NCBI RefSeq assembly: GCF_000296385.1
Contig: NZ_JH815185.1
Coordinates: 2,513,385-2,577,384 of the forward strand
Length of the DNA: 64,000 nucleotides
Source: Lachnoanaerobaculum sp. OBRC5-5
GTDB taxonomy: Bacteria > Bacillota > Clostridia > Lachnospirales > Lachnospiraceae
Direction: 5' to 3'
In this document: positions 9,008 through 17,004 of the stretch, in pieces
Position numbering within the stretch: position 1 is the stretch's first letter
Layout of the letters: every line of letters starts with the position of its first letter
The notes under the pieces: generated by a model
What the model was told of the DNA's origin: nothing
What the model saw: only the letters and a program-made list of their open reading frames with translations
Databases searched by the model: none
Translations under genes and position numbers: made by a program

Positions 9008-9361
9008 ATGAAAAAAAGAATTTGTTTATGTATAGCCGCATCGGCAATGGCTTTAATATTCTGCTTGACTTCATGGGCATACTGGAAGGATGAGCTGAAG
9101 GTAAAGGCCAATGTTGCCTTTGCTTATGAAGCACAAATAGAAGTAAAAGAAGAAGCGGTTCAAAAAGAAAGCAAGGCGGATGAGGGGGCGATTTCAAAAG
9201 AGGAGAATGAAGATATGGTTAAAAAATCCGAACAAAGAGATAATATCAAACCTGATCAAAGGGACCTCGTTATAAGACCTAAAAAGTCTAAAGAAATTAC
9301 ACAGGAACCCGAGAAATCTTTAGGTGAAGATAATTCTGAGAACATTACTGAATCCAAATGA
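9008..9361 (+). CDS. small secreted charged protein with SipW-type signal
   Basis: 117 residues. The N-terminus (M-K-K-R, hydrophobic residues 6-22, then S-W-A-Y-W-K-D-E-L-K-V-K-A-N-V) is a clear match to the SipW-dependent signal pattern seen in TasA-like proteins. After cleavage a roughly 85-residue tail remains that is dominated by Glu and Lys and is probably disordered. There is no recognised domain. The stop codon TGA 9359-9361 is almost immediately followed by the signal peptidase ATG at 9363, so translation is probably coupled. Function unknown; a spacer, anchor or assembly chaperone of the surface fibre is possible. Confidence 0.65.
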   Translation: MKKRICLCIAASAMALIFCLTSWAYWKDELKVKANVAFAYEAQIEVKEEAVQKESKADEGAISKEENEDMVKKSEQRDNIKPDQRDLVIRPKKSKEITQEPEKSLGEDNSENITESK

Positions 9362-9362
9362 T

Positions 9363-10556
9363 ATGAAAAAGATAAGCCTTGAAAAAAGATATATTATTTA
9401 TGCAAGTGTACTTTTACTATGTGTAATAATTCCGGCCTTACCATATATTAAAGTAAAGACCTTAGAGACGCCTTTTATTGTGTCTTTATACTGGTGCATA
9501 CTGATAGGCATTATGCTTTTTATTTTACCATGGCTTTATATACCGGTAAAAAATCCTGCAAGCAGATATCTTGTAGGATACGGTTTATCAGGGGGAATAA
9601 TATTTATAGCACTGAAATTTGTGCCCGGGGTCTTTATGAAAAAACTGGGAGCCAGTCCCTATGATACATCAATTTCAGGAATACTTGTAAATGCATTGAC
9701 GATAATACCGGCAATAACAGCAAAGGAAATGATAAGGTATTACTCTTTTGCATCGGCATGTAAAACCTTAAAACATAAGAGAACAGCTATATTTTTAATA
9801 ACAATAATAATGTGTCTTGTTGAAATCAATTTTGGAAATCTTTTGTCAATAAAAGAGTTTAAAGAGTTGTTTATATACAGTACACAGATTTTATTGCCGA
9901 TAGCGGCAAAGAATATACTTATGTCGGTATTTGTATTTTATGGAGGTGTGCTGTCAAGCGTAGTGTATATCGGGATAATACAGCTTTTTGAAAAATGCTT
10001 TCCGGTATTGCCTGAATTATCGTGGCTTCTTGACGGTGCCATAGGAATGGTTTTTCCGATAGTCTATGCCATGTTTATATCGGATCATGTTTTTGCAACT
10101 GCAAGAAAGAGAAGTGAAGATAAAAAAAGCGATGTGATGTATCTGATTTCACTTTTAGTTGCAACAGCCTTTGCCTGGTTTTGTGTGGGAGTTTTTCCGG
10201 TATATCCTTCTGTAATACTTACAGGAAGCATGGAGCCTCTAATAATGCCCGGAGATGTGGTACTGGTACATAAAATATCAAATGAAGATGAAATATATGA
10301 ACTTTCGAAAGGTGATATTATAAACTTTAAGCGCGGGAATATCATAATAACTCATAGAATTAAAGAAGTATTTAAAGATGAAGCGGGGAATGTAAGTTTT
10401 GAGACTAAGGGCGATAACAATAATGCGGTTGATGAAGATAAGGTACAACCAAATGATATAAGAGGTACAGTGATAAAAGTTGTACCTAAGATCGGTTTGC
10501 CGACATTGATACTGAAAGGACAGGATAAAATTCCGGAGGGAGTTATAGACAACTGA
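9363..10556 (+). CDS. sipW: SipW-type (ER-type) signal peptidase I with long membrane N-terminus
   Basis: Membrane protease of 398 residues that should remove the special signal peptides of the neighbouring secreted proteins. The C-terminal third is the peptidase: a transmembrane helix, then L-T-G-S-M-E-P with nucleophile S289, M-P-G-D-V-V-L-V, and I-T-H-R-I with H331 in place of the Lys of ordinary bacterial SPase I. It ends with F-E-T-K-G-D-N-N-N and D-x-V-x-P-N-D-I-R-G-T-V. This Ser/His layout is the archaeal/ER/SipW class. The first ~250 residues are an extra block of about seven hydrophobic segments; Bacillus SipW is only about 190 residues. ATG 9363 was chosen over 9324, which lies inside the previous gene. 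Confidence 0.85.
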   Translation: MKKISLEKRYIIYASVLLLCVIIPALPYIKVKTLETPFIVSLYWCILIGIMLFILPWLYIPVKNPASRYLVGYGLSGGIIFIALKFVPGVFMKKLGASPYDTSISGILVNALTIIPAITAKEMIRYYSFASACKTLKHKRTAIFLITIIMCLVEINFGNLLSIKEFKELFIYSTQILLPIAAKNILMSVFVFYGGVLSSVVYIGIIQLFEKCFPVLPELSWLLDGAIGMVFPIVYAMFISDHVFATARKRSEDKKSDVMYLISLLVATAFAWFCVGVFPVYPSVILTGSMEPLIMPGDVVLVHKISNEDEIYELSKGDIINFKRGNIIITHRIKEVFKDEAGNVSFETKGDNNNAVDEDKVQPNDIRGTVIKVVPKIGLPTLILKGQDKIPEGVIDN

Positions 10557-11659
10557 TGAAGAAAATCATAAAAGATAACAGGAAAAAGACAAAAGATGTA
10601 CATACCTTGGAGCAGGATAAAAAAGATGATTTTAAGCTGACAAAAAATACAAGATTTTTTCTATATGTTTTAGGCGGTATATTGTGTCTTGTAAGTGCGA
10701 TACTCTTATTTATAAATATAAGACCACATACCCGAACAGAGGAAGTGGTTGTAAATTCCTATAACATAACAACAGGTGCCTCTTATAGGGTACATCTGAA
10801 AGAAAACAATGTTTTTGAAGAAGAATTTCTGGAAGAAGGAAGAGTATATCCAAGTGCAATTACAGATTTTATAAATATTGATTTTAAATCGGAACTTGCT
10901 ATGACAAATGCTTTAAGCATATCCGGAGATTATATTATACGGGCTGTACTTGAAGGGTATCAAACAGGAAAAGATGAAGAGAAGGTTCCGGTGTATGAAA
11001 AAATATATCCTATTATTGAGGGCAGGGTTATTGAGAGTGTTACAAGCAGCTCCTCAATAAATGAAAGTCTGAGTATAGACAGAGCGGCATACAGAAATTA
11101 TGCACAGGAGATAGAAAATGTACTTGGCGGAGAAACTGGAAAGGATTTCTACGTTGAGCTTAGCGGAAAGTATATTGTGGACGGAGAGGAAAAGCCGTTT
11201 TCATACAGAATTGATATACCTATAAACAATGATAAGTTCTATGAAATAAGAAAGGCCGAGCCGGTGGAGGACAGCGGTGATATTAAAGAATCAAATCTTG
11301 TTAATGTTATGCCTGCTTTCAGTTCTTATGCGATATTTATATTATTACTTTTTGTAGCTGCCGGTATTCTTGTATTTGTAAGATTCTTTACTGCAAATAT
11401 GGAGGGAAAAGAACTTGAACAAAAGAAACTTTCAGAGTTGATGAGAAAGTACGGCAGCAGAATGGTTTGTATTGAAAATCTGCCCGATATTTCGCAAAAG
11501 TCTGAAATAAGAGTAAAAAGTATTACAGATCTGATAGAATTGGCAGATGAAATCAGAGAGCCTGTACTTTATATTGAAGGTGAAAAAGAGCTGCCTAAGG
11601 ACGGTAAGATATATATCCTTTCAAAGGATTATATATACTTCTTTGAGAGTAAAGTTTAG
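10556..11659 (+). CDS. DUF5305 membrane protein
   Basis: 367 residues. A basic cytoplasmic N-terminus (about 1-30) leads to a transmembrane helix (about 36-55), an extracellular region (about 56-250) of beta-type sequence, a second transmembrane helix (about 262-283) and a cytoplasmic C-terminal domain (about 290-367). The extracellular part starts with Y-N-I-T-T-G-A-S-Y-R-V-H-L, typical of DUF5305 proteins, which are commonly found beside SipW-like peptidases. The start codon overlaps the peptidase stop (TGATG), indicating tight coupling. A scaffold or assembly role for the secreted fibre is inferred from context alone. Confidence 0.72.
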   Translation: MKKIIKDNRKKTKDVHTLEQDKKDDFKLTKNTRFFLYVLGGILCLVSAILLFINIRPHTRTEEVVVNSYNITTGASYRVHLKENNVFEEEFLEEGRVYPSAITDFINIDFKSELAMTNALSISGDYIIRAVLEGYQTGKDEEKVPVYEKIYPIIEGRVIESVTSSSSINESLSIDRAAYRNYAQEIENVLGGETGKDFYVELSGKYIVDGEEKPFSYRIDIPINNDKFYEIRKAEPVEDSGDIKESNLVNVMPAFSSYAIFILLLFVAAGILVFVRFFTANMEGKELEQKKLSELMRKYGSRMVCIENLPDISQKSEIRVKSITDLIELADEIREPVLYIEGEKELPKDGKIYILSKDYIYFFESKV

Positions 11660-11832
11660 ACTTGATTATTCATATACTACTTTAGTGGTAGTTCAAATTA
11701 TGACTTGAGTACATTTTATTAATGTAACAAATGCTATACAATTAGAGCATAAGTGAAAAACGAGAAAACATCCGTTTTTCAAAAGTTGAAATCATGATTC
11801 ACAATTTAATATCCGATTTTTAGGAGGAAAAG
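11660..11832 (+). promoter_or_regulatory. promoter and structured 5' leader of the TasA-like gene
   Basis: 173-base gap. An extended -10 TGC-TATACA lies at about 11733-11741 with only a weak -35. Downstream in the predicted transcript, GAAAAACG (11755-11762) and CGTTTTTC (11773-11780) form an 8-bp hairpin not followed by a T tract, so it may be a stability or regulatory element and not a terminator. A strong AGGAGG sits at 11822-11827. Separate transcription would let the major protein be made in excess over the upstream genes. Confidence 0.5.
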
Positions 11833-12846
11833 ATGAGAAAATCAAGAAGAAACACATTAGTTGGTGGAATAGTAGCATTAGGATTGGTATTGGCAGGAAC
11901 AGGTTATGCGTATTGGACAGATTCATTAAACGTAACAACTAAGGCAACAACCGGAGATTTCGGTGTAAGATTCGTTGACCTCGGATTATACGGACAGTAC
12001 TCAGATGAGACAATGAAGGGTGCAGGATGGTCAATCGTAGACGGTATAGATGAGTCAGGATTCGTTGGAGATCAGTTCTTCTTAAGAGGTCCTAAGGATT
12101 ACAACAGTATTGCGGCACCGGGAACAGTTGATGCTTACAAAGACAGAGCAAAGGGATACAACAGTGTTGATTTCAATGCAGAGCTTGTAGATAAAGAGGG
12201 ATTATCAAAGAAGGTAGGCCCTTACAATAAGGCGGTTACAGACGCAAGCGGTAAGATTCAGATAACAGTTGACAATATGTATCCGGGATATGCACAGGTA
12301 TTCCGTTCAGATATCGTAAATGTCGGTGATATCGCAGCAAAGCTCAGCAATATTAAGTTTGAGGCAAAGACACTTGATAAGAAAGATATGGGAAATCTTG
12401 AGGATATGATCGGTGTTGCCGTATATATTCACAGAGAGCAGTACAATCCTAAGAATACAGGAAATGAAGATACATTCAAACTTGCTAAGGCTGTAGCAAG
12501 CGAAGTACCTAATGATGACAGATTCTTCACAGTTGGCGGTGTTGACTTTGTTAGATTGTCAGCTCTTGATGATGTAGACTTAAAGCAGGCTTTACAGAAC
12601 AATATTATTAAGTGTGCACCTGCTACAGATCAAAGACTTGATATTTTCGTTGGTGTAGCTATGGATCCTGATGCAAAGGGTGTTTACACAACAGGTACAA
12701 CAGAGAACAGAACAGATAAAGATGATAAGTTAAGCCAGGGCAAGGGCGTTCAGCTTTCAATGGATCTTCTTTGGGATCAGTTCAATGCAGGCAAGGATGC
12801 AGGAACAACAAATATCTTGGTAAACCAGAATAAGGCTGCTAAGTAA
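11833..12846 (+). CDS. TasA/CalY-like SipW-dependent surface protein
   Basis: Secreted protein of 337 residues, probably the main structural component of this locus. The signal (R-K-S-R-R-N, hydrophobic core, then G-T-G-Y-A-Y-W-T-D-S-L-N-V-T-T-K-A-T-T-G-D-F-G-V-R-F) is the classic SipW-dependent camelysin/TasA pattern. The mature part contains N-M-Y-P-G-Y-A-Q-V-F-R-S-D-I-V-N-V-G-D-I-A-A-K-L, which resembles the TasA core P-G-D-x-x-x-x-x-F-x-I-x-N-x-G. Codon use shifts to a restricted set (GGA, AAG, GAT, ACA), as expected for high expression. It has its own leader and a strong terminator. Fibre formation is not shown by sequence alone. Confidence 0.78.
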   Translation: MRKSRRNTLVGGIVALGLVLAGTGYAYWTDSLNVTTKATTGDFGVRFVDLGLYGQYSDETMKGAGWSIVDGIDESGFVGDQFFLRGPKDYNSIAAPGTVDAYKDRAKGYNSVDFNAELVDKEGLSKKVGPYNKAVTDASGKIQITVDNMYPGYAQVFRSDIVNVGDIAAKLSNIKFEAKTLDKKDMGNLEDMIGVAVYIHREQYNPKNTGNEDTFKLAKAVASEVPNDDRFFTVGGVDFVRLSALDDVDLKQALQNNIIKCAPATDQRLDIFVGVAMDPDAKGVYTTGTTENRTDKDDKLSQGKGVQLSMDLLWDQFNAGKDAGTTNILVNQNKAAK

Positions 12847-12882
12847 TAACAAAAAAGTAATAGAAAAGGCTTTGACATCAGG

Positions 12883-12910
12883 GACGGGTTGAAATTCAAC
12901 CCGTCTTTTT
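12883..12910 (+). terminator. intrinsic terminator after the TasA-like gene
   Basis: Hairpin GACGGGTTGAA / TTCAACCCGTC with a tight loop, followed by TTTTT. Confidence 0.9.
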
Positions 12911-12985
12911 GCGTGAGAAACGCTATTTGCCAACCGGATATTTTTGATATAAAATAGTTATACAACACTAATACATGGAGGCCCT

Positions 12986-13453
12986 ATGAATTACAAATTT
13001 CACTACAAGAATACAGCTTTTGAGTTGTTTAAGTTGTCTTTCTTTTTTCTATATTCTTCACTTGCGGGAATCGTGAATATTATTTTTACGTTTGCAATGC
13101 TTGCGCTTATAATTTCAAGATGGCATGAAGCCAATAATTTTCTCAGAGCAATACTTGTCTTTGCCGTACTTTTCTTCGTGCTCTTTCAACCTTTTATGAT
13201 GTATAACAGGGCGAGAGGGAATGTAAATACTCTTAAGGAACTGACACTTGAAATTGGTGAAAAAGGAATAACCGTAGAGGTGGAGGGTAAGCACGAGTAT
13301 ATTGACTGGAGTAGAGTCAAAGCCGGAAAGAGATTTCCGGGTATGCTTATAATTTTCACCGACAATACAAACGGATATATTCTGACAAAGAGAATTGTAG
13401 GTAAAGATTACAAAAAAATATTTAATGATATTTTGGGAAAAATAAAAAGATGA
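12986..13453 (+). CDS. YcxB-like membrane protein
   Basis: 155 residues. Two hydrophobic segments (about 14-43 and 48-70) are followed by a soluble C-terminal domain with L-E-I-G-E-K-G-I-T-V, the Y-I-D-W-S-R-V motif and I-I-F-T-D-N-T-N-G-Y-I-L. This order is characteristic of the YcxB/PH-like family, which consists of small membrane proteins of unknown role. GGAGG precedes ATG 12986. The stop overlaps the start of the next gene (ATGA at 13450), so it is coupled to the TRAP-type lipoprotein. Confidence 0.72.
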   Translation: MNYKFHYKNTAFELFKLSFFFLYSSLAGIVNIIFTFAMLALIISRWHEANNFLRAILVFAVLFFVLFQPFMMYNRARGNVNTLKELTLEIGEKGITVEVEGKHEYIDWSRVKAGKRFPGMLIIFTDNTNGYILTKRIVGKDYKKIFNDILGKIKR

Positions 13454-14436
13454 AAAGAAAACTGATATGGTTTTTTATCATTTCCGTTATGATTATTAAT
13501 ACTTCATGCGTGAGAAAAAATCCGGCTACCGAGTATGTTTTTACATATGCGGAAAACCACCCGAAGGATTATCCGACTACACTGGGAGCATTTGAATTTG
13601 CAAGACTTGTAGAGGAAAAGAGCAAGGGGAGAATAGTAATAGAAGTAGTATATGACGGAAAGCTTGGAGACGAGCTGAGTGTTATAAAACAGCTGAAGTT
13701 TGGAGGAATTGATTTTACCAGAGCATCTATTTCACCGCTCTCAAACGATATTGAGGTTTTGAATGTTTTGCAGATGCCTTATTTATACAGGGATGAGGAG
13801 CATATGTGGAATGTACTTTACAGCGAGATAGGCGATGAAATCCTTGCACAGTTTGAGGGTTCCGGCATTGAGCCTTTATCATTTTATACTGCCGGTGCGA
13901 GAAACTTCTATAACAATGTAAGACCGATAGAAGATATATCGGATCTGTCGGGATTAAAAATCAGAGTGCAACAATCAGACCTTATGAAGGATATGATTAG
14001 AGCTTTGGGAGCTGAGCCGGTGGCACAGGAGTACAGTCTGGTTTACGCTTCTCTTGAAAGAGGTGTGATAGACGGTGCGGAGAATAATATTCCGTCTTAT
14101 ATATCGGCAATGCATTATCAATATGCGAAATATTACACAAAGGATGAGCATACCAGAGTTCCGGAAATGCAACTTTGCTCTGATGTGACATGGAGTAAAC
14201 TTTCAGAAGAAGACAGGGCAATTATAAAAGAGGCTGCCATAGAGAGCAGTATTTATGAGAGAGAAATCTGGGCAAAACAGGAAAAGATATATGAGAAGGA
14301 GCTTGTCGATAAAGGTATAGAGATAAATACTTTATCAGGTGAGGATAGAGCAAATTTCAAGAAAATCTTGGAGCCCCTTTATGAAAAATACTGCAAGGAC
14401 TATATGGACTTGATAAATAGAATAAATGAAAAGTGA
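13450..14436 (+). CDS. TRAP-type substrate-binding lipoprotein (DctP family)
   Basis: 328 residues. A short signal with a lipobox-like I-N-T-S-C (Cys near residue 20) indicates a membrane-anchored lipoprotein. The rest follows the DctP fold: A-E-N-H-P-x-x-Y-P at the start, F-A-R-L-V-E-E-K-S-K-G-R-I, G-D-E-L-S-V-I-K-Q-L-K-F-G, G-A-R-N-F-Y-N, D-L-S-G-L-K-I-R-V-Q-Q-S with the conserved Arg that binds carboxylates, and S-L-E-R-G-V-I-D-G-A-E-N-N. No DctQ or DctM membrane gene is adjacent, so it is either an orphan receptor working with a distant permease or has a sensing role. Confidence 0.85.
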   Translation: MKRKLIWFFIISVMIINTSCVRKNPATEYVFTYAENHPKDYPTTLGAFEFARLVEEKSKGRIVIEVVYDGKLGDELSVIKQLKFGGIDFTRASISPLSNDIEVLNVLQMPYLYRDEEHMWNVLYSEIGDEILAQFEGSGIEPLSFYTAGARNFYNNVRPIEDISDLSGLKIRVQQSDLMKDMIRALGAEPVAQEYSLVYASLERGVIDGAENNIPSYISAMHYQYAKYYTKDEHTRVPEMQLCSDVTWSKLSEEDRAIIKEAAIESSIYEREIWAKQEKIYEKELVDKGIEINTLSGEDRANFKKILEPLYEKYCKDYMDLINRINEK

Positions 14437-14444
14437 GGTAGTAT

Positions 14445-15647
14445 ATGCAAAAGTTTAATTATTATTCACCTACAAGGATTGTTTTCGGAGCAGGAACAAG
14501 GAATGACATAGGAAATTTAATAAAAGAGTTCGGAGTAAAGAAGGTTGCAGTTATCTTTGGCGGAAACAGTGCAAAGAAAAGCGGTCTGCTTGATTTGGTA
14601 GAAGAAAAGATAAAGTCTGAAGGTATAGATGTACTCTTACTTGGAGGTGTGGTGCCGAATCCGCTTTTAAGTAAAGCAAAGGAGATGACAAAGGAGGCCG
14701 TAAAGTTCGGAGCCGAGTTTGTACTGGCGGTAGGCGGCGGAAGTGTAATAGATACCGCAAAGTTTGTTGCAATAGGTGTGGCAAGTCCCGATACCGATAT
14801 AGAAGAGTTTTTCTTTCAAAGAAAGAAGGTGGAAAAATCTCTTCCGATAGGTACAGTTTTGACTATTGCCGCAGCGGGTTCCGAGACCAGTGACTCAGCC
14901 GTACTTACCGATGATGTAACCGGAAGCCATATAAAGAAGGGAATTACAACTGATTTTAACAGATGTAAGTTTGCGATAATGGATCCGGAGCTTACATATT
15001 CTTTACCTAAGTATCAGATAGGTGCCGGTGTGGCAGATATCTTCATGCACACATCTGAGAGATATTTTACTAATATTCTGGGAAACCATTTGACTGATGA
15101 GATGGCTGAGGGACTCTTTAGAGATATTATAAAATTCGGACCGAAGGCTGTAAAAAATCCAACCGACTATGAAGCTATGAGTGAAGTTATGTGGTGCGGA
15201 AGTGTATCACATATTGGTCTTACAGGTCTTGGAGCTAAAGGTGATACTCCAAGAGACGGTGACTGGTCATGCCATCAGCTTGGAATGGCTCTTTCAGCGC
15301 TCTTTGACTCCACACATGGTGCAACTCTAAGTGCGATTTGGGCTTCTTGGGCAAACTATGTAAAGAATGAAAATATAGAGCGATTTGCAAATTTTTCAAG
15401 AAAGGTATATGGAGTAGTTGAGACTGATGATAAAAAGGCGGCTGATATAGGTATTGAAAAGACTGTTGAGTTTTTCAAATCTGTCGGAATGCCTGTAAGT
15501 TTACATGAGCTTCTTAACAGAGAGGTAAGTGAAAAAGACTGTGAGGACTTGGCAATAAACTGTTCCTACAAGAAATCAAGAAGTATAGGAAGTTTTAAAT
15601 CACTCGATTATAATGATATGTATAATATCTATATGGCTGCAAGATAA
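14445..15647 (+). CDS. iron-containing alcohol dehydrogenase (butanol dehydrogenase-like)
   Basis: Cytosolic NAD(P)H-dependent alcohol dehydrogenase of 400 residues in the Fe-ADH (type III) family, YqhD/BdhA branch. It shows the N-terminal N-Y-Y-S-P-T-R-I-V-F-G-A-G, the nucleotide-binding G-G-G-S-V-I-D-T-A-K, and the metal ligands in A-G-V-A-D-I-F-M-H, W-S-C-H-Q-L-G-M-A-L-S and D-S-T-H-G-A-T-L-S. Length is normal. Likely reaction: reduction of butyraldehyde, acetaldehyde or other short aldehydes. GAGG precedes ATG 14445. It lies 8 bases after the TRAP protein gene and ends at a shared bidirectional terminator. Confidence 0.88.
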   Translation: MQKFNYYSPTRIVFGAGTRNDIGNLIKEFGVKKVAVIFGGNSAKKSGLLDLVEEKIKSEGIDVLLLGGVVPNPLLSKAKEMTKEAVKFGAEFVLAVGGGSVIDTAKFVAIGVASPDTDIEEFFFQRKKVEKSLPIGTVLTIAAAGSETSDSAVLTDDVTGSHIKKGITTDFNRCKFAIMDPELTYSLPKYQIGAGVADIFMHTSERYFTNILGNHLTDEMAEGLFRDIIKFGPKAVKNPTDYEAMSEVMWCGSVSHIGLTGLGAKGDTPRDGDWSCHQLGMALSALFDSTHGATLSAIWASWANYVKNENIERFANFSRKVYGVVETDDKKAADIGIEKTVEFFKSVGMPVSLHELLNREVSEKDCEDLAINCSYKKSRSIGSFKSLDYNDMYNIYMAAR

Positions 15648-15651
15648 TGTA

Positions 15652-15692
15652 AAAAGAAGGCTTTAGGAGTTGTATAAAGCCTTCTTTTCCTT
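15652..15692. terminator. bidirectional intrinsic terminator
   Basis: Arms AAAAGAAGGCTTTA and TAAAGCCTTCTTTT flank a short loop, with T-rich sequence on the plus side and A-rich sequence on the other. It separates the convergent dehydrogenase and CYTH genes. Confidence 0.85.
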
Positions 15693-15695
15693 TTT

Positions 15696-16169
15696 TCAGT
15701 ATCTCCACTTAAGTAATCCGTACTTGGATATATATGAGTTGTGGTATCTGCCGTCTGTTGTAACATCTTCTCCGAACCATTCAGGCGGGGTGAAATTATC
15801 GGCTTCTTCAACCGAGTTAAACTCCACCTCTACAAGTTTGAGGCTGTCAAGGTCACCTTTAAATATATCAAGCTCCGCTATGAGATTGTTTTTTAGCGGA
15901 ATTTTATATCTGCTTTTTGATATAATTATACCGTCACATTTTTTAATCAGATGATTAAAAGATTCTTCGTCCAGAGGAAGATTATATTCGCTTCGTGACA
16001 GCAATCCGCTTCCTTTATAAGTAAGAACATAATCATCATTTTCTTTTCTTATCCTGACTACGGGATTTGTATTTAAATACCCTTGAGTCATTTCTACCCT
16101 CTCATAGTTATCAAGATTATCGGGCATTTCTTTTACAAGAAATTTTCTTTCTATTTCTATATTTTCCAT
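15696..16169 (-). CDS. CYTH-domain protein (triphosphate tunnel metalloenzyme)
   Basis: 157 residues. The N-terminal E-I-E-R-K-F-L-V is the CYTH signature ExExK. It is followed by G-Y-L and by alternating charged strands expected for the eight-strand tunnel: R-I-R-K-E-N, Y-x-L-T-Y-K-G, A-E-L-D-I-F and V-E-V-E-F-N-S. Family members hydrolyse inorganic triphosphate or act on other triphosphates; the substrate here is unknown. The ATG at 16169 is chosen because GGAG lies just before it, whereas the longer frame up to 16259 lacks a ribosome-binding site. Confidence 0.85.
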   Translation of the reverse strand: MENIEIERKFLVKEMPDNLDNYERVEMTQGYLNTNPVVRIRKENDDYVLTYKGSGLLSRSEYNLPLDEESFNHLIKKCDGIIISKSRYKIPLKNNLIAELDIFKGDLDSLKLVEVEFNSVEEADNFTPPEWFGEDVTTDGRYHNSYISKYGLLKWRY

Positions 16170-16386
16170 AGTACTCCTTCGTATTATAAGTTGATTCTGT
16201 TTAATAAATTGACTTATGCTTAAATTATAAGCCTGTTCCGGTTCAAAATCAGTATACATAATTTTTTGTACTAATTAAAGAAAATATTTAAATATAACAG
16301 ACATAGAAATATTGTAGACTTAAGCCATATTTGTTATAATATTCGTGCCTTTAATATATAAAGTGTAGGAATTTTTTGGAGGAATT

Positions 16387-16896
16387 ATGAATAATACATT
16401 TTTAATTGTTGCAATTGTAGTGGTAGTTTGGGCGGTGCTCTTTGTTATTATGATGAGCTTTAATAAAAAGAGACAGGCAAAGGCTAATGAATTTAATAAT
16501 GAGAATAGAGACAGAGCCATTGTACATCTGTATGGAAAAGATTTAAAGATTGACGGAAATGATATTTCACATTTTGATACAACTACCGGTGAGAGTCTGG
16601 AAAAGGTTGTAGCGCTTGATGCCGGTAAACATAGCTTTGAGGGTGTTTTTGAAACTACGGCGGTAGGCGCAGCAGGAAAAAATATAAATATAAAGACAGA
16701 AAATTTACAGTTTGAAGTGGATTTGCAGAGCGGACATATTTACTCGGCAGGTATATATGATTATTATCCTGAGGATAGAGAGCGCTATGTAAAGGAATAT
16801 AGCAGCAGGGTGGAGGATATTCTTGTGATGCCTTTAAGTCTTTACAAGGAGAGTGATTACGCAAGAGGCTGCCTTGTAGTAACATGCGATAAGTAA
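16387..16896 (+). CDS. hypothetical membrane-anchored protein
   Basis: 169 residues not assigned to a family. One transmembrane helix at residues 4-24 is followed by a basic stop-transfer stretch (K-K-R-Q-A-K) and a soluble domain of about 140 residues, presumably cytoplasmic. The soluble part has a repeated pattern of small glycine-containing strands and the segment L-D-A-G-K-H-S-F-E-G-V-F. This recalls small beta-sandwich domains but carries no catalytic motif. GGAGG precedes the ATG. It lies alone between the CYTH gene (opposite strand) and the trigger factor promoter. Confidence 0.6.
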   Translation: MNNTFLIVAIVVVVWAVLFVIMMSFNKKRQAKANEFNNENRDRAIVHLYGKDLKIDGNDISHFDTTTGESLEKVVALDAGKHSFEGVFETTAVGAAGKNINIKTENLQFEVDLQSGHIYSAGIYDYYPEDRERYVKEYSSRVEDILVMPLSLYKESDYARGCLVVTCDK

Positions 16897-16924
16897 TTTT
16901 AATTCTAAAACTTTTTAATGACTG

Positions 16925-16953
16925 TTGTATGAGATTTATCTTTATGATATAAT
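16925..16953 (+). promoter_or_regulatory. promoter of the trigger factor gene
   Basis: TTGTAT, 17-bp spacer, TATAAT with an extended TGA. A small 5' UTR hairpin follows, ATGCC-TCTTTA-GGCAT at 16966-16981, just upstream of the ribosome-binding site. Confidence 0.75.
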
Positions 16954-17004
16954 GGTTAATTAGATATGCCTCTTTAGGCATTTATGAAACAAGGAGAAAC
17001 TTTA

